Shown: piece by piece, positions 13,373 to 18,118 of the stretch
Layout of the letters: each line of letters opens with the position of its first letter
How positions within the stretch are numbered: the first letter of the stretch is position 1
Source: an uncultured Erysipelotrichaceae bacterium
GTDB taxonomy: Bacteria; Bacillota_I; Bacilli_A; Erysipelotrichales; Coprobacillaceae
Length of the DNA stretch: 18,118 nt
Direction of reading: 5' to 3'
Assembly (NCBI GenBank): GCA_900317015.1
Contig: ONFH01000033.1
Coordinates: 1-18,118, forward strand
Program-made: the position numbers and the translations under genes
The notes under the pieces: model-generated
What the model was told of the DNA's origin: nothing
The model's input: only the letters and a program-made list of their open reading frames with translations
Database searches by the model: none

Positions 13373-14146
13373 TTAACGAACCATCCACTTAAATAGGGAC
13401 ATTGGTGTGATCGAGACGACCATATATCTTGGTAAAGCATAAATATCGTCATTTGCCGATGCATTATGGTACTGATTGTACTTGAATGCCATCTTCACAT
13501 GATTCTCTTTCAAGATCTTATGCATACCATCTCTTACTCTCCCATAAGGATAAGCAAAATATGTATGATCTGCCCCAGGCTTTTTAAAGTCCTGATCAAT
13601 GGCCTTTAAAGACATATCCTGGATCTTTTTACGATCAAAGCCTGTAGAAGACTTCTCATGCATATTATAAGAATGCGAATAATACTGTGCTGTTTCATCA
13701 TTCTTGATCTGACTTTCTGTTAAGAAGCCAGGTTTGACATGATCTTTTAAATGCTTTCCAATGACAAAAGCTGTTGCCTGCATATGATACTTCTTTAAGA
13801 TTGGTTTCACGATCGTATTAAAATTTTCAAATCCATCATCAAAAGTTAAAACGATATTATTCCCCTTTAACACTTTATGATGGGTCAAATAATCATAGAG
13901 CTCTGCCATCGTCAATGTCTTATAGTGATGTTCATACAAATACTTCATCTGTTTTTCAAATACGCTTTTCTTTTCTGCATAAATGTAATTGGCATAATGT
14001 TCATCCTTATCCTGATCTTCCACGATGGAATGATAACCAAGAATGGGAATGCCTTCACTTTTGGCATGCACGGAAAATGCGAACATGACGCCAAAGACAA
14101 TGACGAAGATGAGGGCGGTATGACTTAAAAACCTCTTCAACCTCAT
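13373..14146 (-). CDS. Secreted or anchored polysaccharide deacetylase (NodB/PgaB type)
   Basis: The product has 257 residues and an N-terminal hydrophobic segment (about 8-27) ending FSVHA, a signal peptide or anchor. The NodB fold follows. The opening strand is PILGYHSI; TFDDGF is at 101-106 with metal-binding and catalytic aspartates D103 and D104. The metal histidines lie in SHSYNMH (H158 and H163), and FAYPYGR is at about 197-203. The H-S-Y-N-x-H form resembles PgaB/IcaB enzymes that de-N-acetylate exported poly-N-acetylglucosamine, but peptidoglycan or other glycans are possible. It acts outside the cytoplasmic membrane. GAGAAGG precedes the ATG by about eight bases. An excellent promoter lies about 40 bases upstream. 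A possible functional link to the nearby diguanylate cyclase, since c-di-GMP often controls such glycans, is inference only. Confidence 0.88.
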   Translation of the reverse strand: MRLKRFLSHTALIFVIVFGVMFAFSVHAKSEGIPILGYHSIVEDQDKDEHYANYIYAEKKSVFEKQMKYLYEHHYKTLTMAELYDYLTHHKVLKGNNIVLTFDDGFENFNTIVKPILKKYHMQATAFVIGKHLKDHVKPGFLTESQIKNDETAQYYSHSYNMHEKSSTGFDRKKIQDMSLKAIDQDFKKPGADHTYFAYPYGRVRDGMHKILKENHVKMAFKYNQYHNASANDDIYALPRYMVVSITPMSLFKWMVR

Positions 14147-14185
14147 AATTTTTTAACCTTCTCAACCTATAATCTACATCGAGGG

Positions 14186-14214
14186 ATTGTAGCAGAGTTC
14201 TTAAAATCATGCAA
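14186..14214 (-). promoter_or_regulatory. Strong extended -10 promoter for the deacetylase gene
   Basis: On the minus strand TTGCAT (14214-14209) and TACAAT (14191-14186) are 17 bases apart, with TGC just before the -10. The leader is about 33 bases. Confidence 0.75.
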
Positions 14215-14220
14215 GTTTCA

Positions 14221-15249
14221 TTATGATTTGAATGTTAAATGGTAAAACAGATCAACGCTTTTCTTTGGTTTGACTTTGATGTAGTAAGTATTAGACGATA
14301 AAGTCACTTGATGCGTCACGTCATCACCACTTTGACTTTCATTCATTTTGTAGTAATGTTTATCGCCTTCATCATCAATGGAGAAGAGATCAAGATCCAT
14401 TGCTTTTTCTAACTTCAGGCTGACACTTGTTTTTCCTTTCAGCACGATCTTATAAAAACGAGCCTGGCCACCAAAGCAGGCCGCCTTCGTTGTTTTGCCC
14501 GCTTTGATCTTTGTCGCTTTCTTGACCGTCGTGTTTTTAACGTTCATCTTATGATACGTATATTTGAAACGATAGGCATTTTGTCCATCGGGGACGAGTA
14601 CATAACTGCCTTTTGATAAAGCAACCTCCCCATTGCCTTCAACACTTTTCACAAGCTTATGGTTTTCATACAGTTTGTACGTGCCACCTTTGACATATTT
14701 ACTTTTCTTGACATAATCACTTCTTAGTGTGATATAACCTGTCGCTACATCGAAGGAACACTTTGGTGTGCCCGAGATGATCGTATACGTTTTGTCTTTA
14801 AGACGACGATCATCACTAGAGATCTGTGAGACTTTCAAGGTGATCGTCGCCTTCTTAAACTTTGCGAGCGAATGATCTGTTAAGTCGATCATGTAAGCCT
14901 GCTGGGTCACTTTCACATAATACGTACCAGGACTCGTTACAGTCACGGGATGCACACAATCTGCTTCCTGATAAATGCCAATACTCATCTTCGTCTTATT
15001 GCTTGTCACATTCACAAGTCCATTTTTAATGACCTTTAATGGCATGACGATCGAACGTGACGTGGCGGAACTTGAACCTTTTTCAAAGGTGAACTTATAG
15101 CTGTTGCCCTTCTCCTTTAAGGAGGTCGATAAGACTTTGGGCTGCATGATCGTTTCACTATGGACGACCTCCTTACCGCTCATGATATAGACGACGAGTC
15201 CGGCTAACACACATGTACATAATAAATGCAAATAAGATTTAAAACTCAA
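14221..15249 (-). CDS. Extracytoplasmic protein with a PPC-like C-terminal domain, unknown function
   Basis: The 342-residue protein starts SFKSYLHLLCTCVLAGLVVYIM after the initiator, a signal anchor with two cysteines. The rest is Lys/Ser/Thr-rich and beta-strand-like. The last 100 residues (KIKAGKTTKAACFGGQARFY onward, with ISVSL-type strands, MDLDLFSIDDEG and ending NTYYIKVKPKKSVDLFYHLTF) resemble the bacterial pre-peptidase C-terminal (PPC) domain, a calcium-binding-like beta sandwich. An earlier segment, SPGTYYVKVTQQAYMIDLTD, may be a second copy. No catalytic domain is visible, so an adhesion or surface role is a guess. The start is probably the TTG at 15249, five bases after AGGAAGGTGG. 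Two upstream ATGs (15276, 15273) overlap the -10 box and would lie at or before the transcript start. There is no clear terminator before the deacetylase promoter, so read-through into that gene is possible. Confidence 0.65.
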   Translation of the reverse strand: MSFKSYLHLLCTCVLAGLVVYIMSGKEVVHSETIMQPKVLSTSLKEKGNSYKFTFEKGSSSATSRSIVMPLKVIKNGLVNVTSNKTKMSIGIYQEADCVHPVTVTSPGTYYVKVTQQAYMIDLTDHSLAKFKKATITLKVSQISSDDRRLKDKTYTIISGTPKCSFDVATGYITLRSDYVKKSKYVKGGTYKLYENHKLVKSVEGNGEVALSKGSYVLVPDGQNAYRFKYTYHKMNVKNTTVKKATKIKAGKTTKAACFGGQARFYKIVLKGKTSVSLKLEKAMDLDLFSIDDEGDKHYYKMNESQSGDDVTHQVTLSSNTYYIKVKPKKSVDLFYHLTFKS

Positions 15250-15300
15250 AAAAACCACCTTCCTTAATTCCATCATAGTAGGATCTTCAGGAAAGTGGTT
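15248..15300 (-). terminator. Terminator-like hairpin that also covers the next gene's promoter -10 and ribosome site
   Basis: On the minus strand AACCACTTTCCT (15300-15289) pairs over 12 bases, one of them G-U, with AGGAAGGTGGTT (15264-15253) around a 24-base loop. Five T follow the stem. It would end the dehydrogenase-kptA transcript. The 3' arm is the ribosome site for the TTG at 15249, and the -10 box lies in the loop. Confidence 0.65.
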
Positions 15301-15304
15301 CCAA
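15275..15304 (-). promoter_or_regulatory. Promoter for the PPC-like protein gene
   Basis: On the minus strand TTGGAA (15304-15299) and TACTAT (15280-15275) are 18 bases apart. Predicted start near 15268 removes the 5' arm of the overlapping hairpin, leaving the ribosome site free. Confidence 0.5.
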
Positions 15305-15319
15305 CCTGTGAAACAGTCC

Positions 15320-15844
15320 TTATTTTTTAAGCAAAGTGAGATACTTTGCGGGAACTGTTTTGATCAAATAAATTTGATTGGGTGAAAGGTAAAACACATA
15401 GCCATCGTCGATCATCCGCCTGGTATCAACTAAAAATACGACGGGACGGCCATGACGGGATCCGACTTTAATGGCCTGTTCAACACTGGTCGACAAGTGG
15501 ACATACAATCGTGTCATCGGTAAAAGGCCTTCTCTTTCAATTGATGAAACGAAACGATCCGCTGTCCCATGATAAAGAGGATCCGGTGGAATCACTTCTT
15601 TCATCTCAATATGAACGGGAATGGAATGCCCTTGATTGGCTCTGATCTTCGTATGATCTTCATTAAAGCTATAGCGTCCCTTTTCATCATATTTCACGAT
15701 CTCTTCTAGCGTCTTTCGTGTCATGTGTTCTTTTTCTAAAATGTAGTTTACATCGCCCCAGCCATGTTCATCTAATTTGAGACCAATGGCTTCTGGATGA
15801 TGGCGTAATAAGTACGCTAAGCGTTTGCTTTGTTTCTCATGCAT
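15320..15844 (-). CDS. kptA: RNA 2'-phosphotransferase (Tpt1/KptA family)
   Basis: The 174-residue protein has the family's usual length and all blocks. These are SKRLAYLLRHHPE with the R14-H15 pair, DEHGWGDVNYIL, KIRANQGHS (R68 onward), LYHGT at 90-94, and LYVHLSTS. The conserved R-H-R-R catalytic set appears present. In eukaryotes Tpt1 removes the 2'-phosphate left at tRNA splice junctions, transferring it to NAD. The bacterial enzyme does the same in vitro, although bacteria lack that splicing pathway and its natural substrate is unsettled; roles in RNA or ADP-ribose metabolism have been proposed. The ATG shares a base with the stop of the upstream dehydrogenase gene (TAATG), so translation is coupled. 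AAGGA lies about nine bases before it. Confidence 0.9.
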   Translation of the reverse strand: MHEKQSKRLAYLLRHHPEAIGLKLDEHGWGDVNYILEKEHMTRKTLEEIVKYDEKGRYSFNEDHTKIRANQGHSIPVHIEMKEVIPPDPLYHGTADRFVSSIEREGLLPMTRLYVHLSTSVEQAIKVGSRHGRPVVFLVDTRRMIDDGYVFYLSPNQIYLIKTVPAKYLTLLKK

Positions 15845-16947
15845 TAGAGACAGTCCTTATAAAGATCATAAATGTCTTCTTCATCCACAGAAACAAAGGC
15901 ATTGGCTAATAAGCGCTGCTGATTGGCATAAGTAGAATGCGCAAATGGGCGTAAATCCGCTTCCGTTGCCCCATAGTCATGCATTGGCTTATAATGCAGA
16001 ACATTTTCTAACAGCGCAGAGAGACTTTCTAAAGGATCTTCCTCATTTTCAAAGATATCTTTCAAGAGTTCCTTCAAAGGCGCAAAGCCATCAGGATCTT
16101 TCAGATCATAGAAACGTAAGACACTCATTAAGAACTGATAGTTCGATTCTCCATGAGCGACATGATATTTTCCACCAAAGGCATAACTCATGGCATGGAC
16201 AAGACCACAGCCGGCATTGCTAAAAGAGATCCCGGCATTCAAAGAGGCTTCAAATAACAGTTTGCCAAATTCTTTATAATCATCAGGCTCCACGGCAACA
16301 TGTTGGTAAACAGGTAAGATCGTCGACATGGCGGCTGTCGCAAACATCTGTGTATATTCTGTAGCCTTTGGGGACAAATAACTTTCAATGGCATGAATGA
16401 GTGCATCGATCGAACTTGTCGCAAAGAATTGATAAGGCAGGTTTTTAATAAATTCACTGATTAAGACTGCACGATCTGGATACATTGCATCGCCAACTAA
16501 GCCCTGTTTTGTATGAAGCTTCGTACGATTGACAACGGCAATGTTCGTCACTTCTGAACCGGTGCCACATGTCGTTGGAATGGCAATCAGTTCATGATGA
16601 GAAGTCAACTCATGATCATAAAGATCATTCACATCTGTTTCGTCCCCACAGACAGAAAGGATCTTGGCAATATCTAAGACCGTTCCACCACCGATGGCGA
16701 TCAAACGATCAAAGTCGAGTGAATGGATCCTTTCTATGATCTTATTGACCATGACATCATCTGGTTCCCCACGACCATAATCTTCCTGGTAAATGACCTG
16801 CGCCTCACATCCACAATCATTTAAAAGATTACCTAAGATAGGTGCATTCGATAAAATCAGGTCATGAGCCGAGATCTTCTGATCATCGATAAAGTCCTGA
16901 AATGTTTCATATTCATAGAGGACTGGTTTTAATTTTAATAGCTGCAT
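15844..16947 (-). CDS. 4hbD: 4-Hydroxybutyrate dehydrogenase-like iron-containing alcohol dehydrogenase
   Basis: The 367-residue protein belongs to the group III iron-dependent alcohol dehydrogenases. The cofactor loop is IAIGGGTVLDIAKIL. PTTCGTGSEVTNIAVV is the family's long signature. Metal ligands are in SSIDALIHAIESY (Asp and His), GLVHAMSYAFGG (His) and YHVAHGESN (His). The start MQLLKLKPVLYEY, the GRGEPDDVMVNKII segment and the end resemble, from memory, the Clostridium kluyveri 4-hydroxybutyrate dehydrogenase rather than AdhE or butanol dehydrogenases. That enzyme interconverts 4-hydroxybutyrate and succinate semialdehyde with NAD in succinate or aminobutyrate fermentation. No other gene of that pathway is in this window. 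AGGAG precedes the ATG at 16947 by nine bases. Two ATGs further upstream are too close to it to serve. kptA follows with a one-base overlap. Confidence 0.85.
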   Translation of the reverse strand: MQLLKLKPVLYEYETFQDFIDDQKISAHDLILSNAPILGNLLNDCGCEAQVIYQEDYGRGEPDDVMVNKIIERIHSLDFDRLIAIGGGTVLDIAKILSVCGDETDVNDLYDHELTSHHELIAIPTTCGTGSEVTNIAVVNRTKLHTKQGLVGDAMYPDRAVLISEFIKNLPYQFFATSSIDALIHAIESYLSPKATEYTQMFATAAMSTILPVYQHVAVEPDDYKEFGKLLFEASLNAGISFSNAGCGLVHAMSYAFGGKYHVAHGESNYQFLMSVLRFYDLKDPDGFAPLKELLKDIFENEEDPLESLSALLENVLHYKPMHDYGATEADLRPFAHSTYANQQRLLANAFVSVDEEDIYDLYKDCL

Positions 16948-16967
16948 AGACATCATCTCCTACAAAT

Positions 16968-16996
16968 ATTTTAGAACGCTCATTTTCTCTTTTCAA
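16968..16996 (-). promoter_or_regulatory. Promoter for the dehydrogenase-kptA operon
   Basis: On the minus strand TTGAAA (16996-16991) and TAAAAT (16973-16968) are 17 bases apart. The predicted start near 16961 coincides with the AGGAG ribosome site. Confidence 0.65.
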
Positions 16997-17202
16997 TAAA
17001 TATAAAAAATACCTACAAACGTCATTTGAAAACAAAACATGAACGGAAGTTAATGGACGTTTATCGGTACATCTTTATCATTAAGAGTAGAAATCGCAGA
17101 CTTTACGAGACATCATGGGAAAATATGTGACCAAGGAGGACCTTCCATTATAAAGGGATTTTAGTATAGTAGGAGAAAATTAAATTTATTATTTTTCAAT
17201 TT
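16997..17202. other. Non-coding stretch between the dehydrogenase promoter and the candidate small RNA
   Basis: I see no gene here. An imperfect inverted repeat, AAACGTCATT (17017-17026) with AATGGACGTTT (17052-17062), has a one-base bulge and a 25-base loop, without a T-run. A 12-codon frame at about 17114-17152 (MGKYVTKEDLPL) lacks a ribosome site and is not supported. Confidence 0.4.
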
Positions 17203-17236
17203 GTGTGACTTTGGTGTGACCTTTTTGTGTTACACT
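17203..17236 (+). promoter_or_regulatory. Promoter with tandem direct repeats typical of OmpR/PhoB-class activators
   Basis: GTGTGAC occurs at 17203-17209 and 17214-17220, an 11-base period. A related GTGTTAC is at 17227-17233 and overlaps the -10 box TACACT (17231-17236). The second repeat ends 10 bases before the -10, and no good -35 exists. This is the geometry of promoters activated by winged-helix response regulators. The regulator is not known. Confidence 0.5.
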
Positions 17237-17242
17237 ATGAGT

Positions 17243-17324
17243 GTGCTTAGAGATAAGCAAAAATCCCTTCATATTTTAAATCCCAAACATGTGAAAAGCG
17301 GCTATTCCCTAGCCGCTTTTCCTC
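17243..17324 (+). ncRNA. Candidate small RNA of about 80 nucleotides
   Basis: Starting about seven bases after the -10 box, the transcript would open with a hairpin GCTTA-GAGA-TAAGC (17245-17258, a GNRA-type loop). An A/U-rich single-stranded stretch follows, containing CCCTTC and AAATCCC (17264-17284). It ends in an 11-pair terminator. There is no open frame with a ribosome site in it. Hairpin, unstructured A/U-rich seed region and terminator is a usual small regulatory RNA layout. The alternative is that the terminator serves only the HdeD-like gene on the other strand. Confidence 0.4.
17294..17320. terminator. Bidirectional intrinsic terminator
   Basis: AAAAGCGGCTA (17294-17304) pairs perfectly with TAGCCGCTTTT (17310-17320) around TTCCC. 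It gives a T-run of four in each direction. It ends the HdeD-like gene on the minus strand and any plus-strand small RNA. Confidence 0.8.
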
Positions 17325-17351
17325 ATTTATAAAACTTTTTTAGATTGCATC

Positions 17352-17906
17352 CTATACATCAATGATCTGATCAGAAATTTCTTTCATGTACTTCTTGATA
17401 TAGATCGTATCGATCAGACTAGAAGCTGCTTCGACAATTAACATGATGCCTAAGAATGTGGTAATGATCTCAGAAGAAATCATTGGATTGAATAAGCAAA
17501 CGATTCCTAAGATCAACGTCAATACCGCAATGACATAAAGTCCAGAACGTCCACCAGCCACACTGATCACATGACCGATCTGCATACGCATGATACTATC
17601 CGCAATCAAGAAAGCACCGACCGTTAATGGTAATAAGTAATTTCCAATCTTTGGATAAGCAATCAAAGCAATTCCTAGCATGATGTAGATCACACCTTGT
17701 AACAAACCACCGGAACGTAAGAATAAAGTTGCTGTTGAAATATCAACGGTAATAAAGACGATGCCGGCGATAATGGCTGCGACACCTAAGATCCAAGTCA
17801 CGATCGTAACGACCTGAACTGGTTTCATGATCGTGATCACACCAAGAATAATAAATAAGATAGAAACGATGATTTTAAGTACTAAAAATTTCTTTGCATC
17901 CTTCAT
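17352..17906 (-). CDS. HdeD/DUF308-family membrane protein
   Basis: The 184-residue protein consists of about six membrane helices in three hairpins with repeated glycine-rich turns. Examples are LVLKIIVSILFIILGVITIMK followed by VTWILGVAAIIAGIVFI, GGLLQGVIYIMLGIALIAYP, and LYVIAVLTLILGIVCLFNP. The repeated 'G-x-x-x-I-x-x-G' helices with a proline at the end are the DUF308/HdeD signature. In enterobacteria HdeD is linked to acid resistance; the molecular role is unknown in other bacteria. The ATG at 17906 is six bases after AGAGGTG; an in-frame GTG at 17927 lies before that site and is rejected. A moderate promoter (TTTAAA at 17960-17955, 17 bases, TAAGAT at 17937-17932, minus strand) precedes it. 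Confidence 0.85.
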   Translation of the reverse strand: MKDAKKFLVLKIIVSILFIILGVITIMKPVQVVTIVTWILGVAAIIAGIVFITVDISTATLFLRSGGLLQGVIYIMLGIALIAYPKIGNYLLPLTVGAFLIADSIMRMQIGHVISVAGGRSGLYVIAVLTLILGIVCLFNPMISSEIITTFLGIMLIVEAASSLIDTIYIKKYMKEISDQIIDV

Positions 17907-17997
17907 ACAGATCACCTCTTTCTTCACTTATATCTTAGTGCGAAAAGTATCGATTTTAAATAGTCAAAATTACGAATTTGCTTAAAGAATTCGCTAT

Positions 17998-18024
17998 AAA
18001 AAAAGAGTTTTCCAATGAAACTCT
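17998..18024 (-). terminator. Intrinsic terminator downstream of tRNA-Pro
   Basis: On the minus strand AGAGTTT pairs with AAACTCT around seven bases, followed by six more T. It lies 15 bases after the tRNA 3' end. Confidence 0.85.
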
Positions 18025-18038
18025 CATAAATAAAAAAA

Positions 18039-18115
18039 TGGTCGGGAAGACAGGATTTGAACCTGCGACCCCCTGGTCCCAAACCAGGTGCACTACCAAG
18101 CTGTGCTACTTCCCG
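18039..18115 (-). tRNA. tRNA-Pro (anticodon UGG), CCA encoded
   Basis: On the minus strand the acceptor CGGGAAG (18115-18109) pairs with CTTCCCG (18049-18043), followed by discriminator A and an encoded CCA. The D-arm GCAC/GTGC, the anticodon stem CCTGG/CCAGG with loop TTTGGGA, and the T-arm GCAGG/CCTGT with loop TTCAAAT all pair as expected. The anticodon TGG is at 18081-18079 and reads proline CCN codons. No further tRNA is visible before the window ends three bases upstream. Confidence 0.97.
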
Positions 18116-18118
18116 ACT

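Noticed and set aside
11858..14146. A single operon joining the diguanylate cyclase, SepF-like protein and deacetylase
   Set aside because: Each gene has its own terminator and promoter, so a shared c-di-GMP operon is not supported.
17114..17152. 12-codon frame MGKYVTKEDLPL
   Set aside because: No ribosome site or promoter, and such short frames are expected by chance.
1..18118. Prophage or large defence island
   Set aside because: No integrase, capsid, tail, restriction or cas genes; apart from the IscB element, the genes look like ordinary chromosomal ones.

Overview
The window reads as chromosomal DNA of a low-GC, anaerobic Gram-positive bacterium (Bacillota). An Erysipelotrichia-type gut organism is my guess, not something the sequence proves. 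Support comes from strong AGGAGG-type ribosome binding sites, some TTG/GTG starts, compact TATAAT-class promoters with very short leaders, intrinsic terminators that begin in stop codons, a Clostridium-type 4-hydroxybutyrate dehydrogenase, a DUF1002 secreted protein, a SepF-like protein and a CCA-encoding tRNA-Pro.

Layout. At 1-350 a truncated membrane-anchored protein gene diverges from an M48 (Ste24-like) membrane protease. At 1719-3160 a DMT/EamA transporter is translationally coupled to a small nitroreductase, and the pair ends at a bidirectional terminator shared with a convergent HipA-like kinase. At 4282-6386 a thioredoxin-like gene is interrupted by an insertion of about 1.7 kb that carries one gene, iscB, the RNA-guided ancestor of Cas9. 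Next come a HAD phosphatase and a Sir2 deacetylase, probably one transcript, then a DUF1002 secreted protein. A 400-base gene-poor stretch holding a decayed coding remnant follows. The minus-strand block at 9247-14146 holds a RecJ-like protein with eroded catalytic motifs, a helical-repeat protein, a membrane diguanylate cyclase, a minimal SepF-like protein and a PgaB-type polysaccharide deacetylase. At 14221-16947 a secreted protein of unknown role follows an overlapping pair, 4-hydroxybutyrate dehydrogenase and kptA. The end holds a candidate small RNA, an HdeD-like membrane protein and tRNA-Pro(UGG).

The most informative locus is the IscB element at about 4591-6305. Its ends carry a 20-base hairpin that is 19/20 identical. 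Removing the element rejoins the thioredoxin reading frame exactly in register with the thioredoxin fold. The region upstream of iscB has the position and structured look of the HEARO/omega RNA. Its predicted 5' guide segment would read into thioredoxin DNA, so the nuclease should recognise the uninterrupted allele. The second notable locus is at 17203-17324: two GTGTGAC heptamers with an 11-base period sit 10 bases upstream of an extended-spacing -10 box, followed by a short hairpin-terminator RNA. This layout suggests a small RNA under an OmpR/PhoB-class response regulator.

All functions are read from sequence motifs only. No database search was possible.
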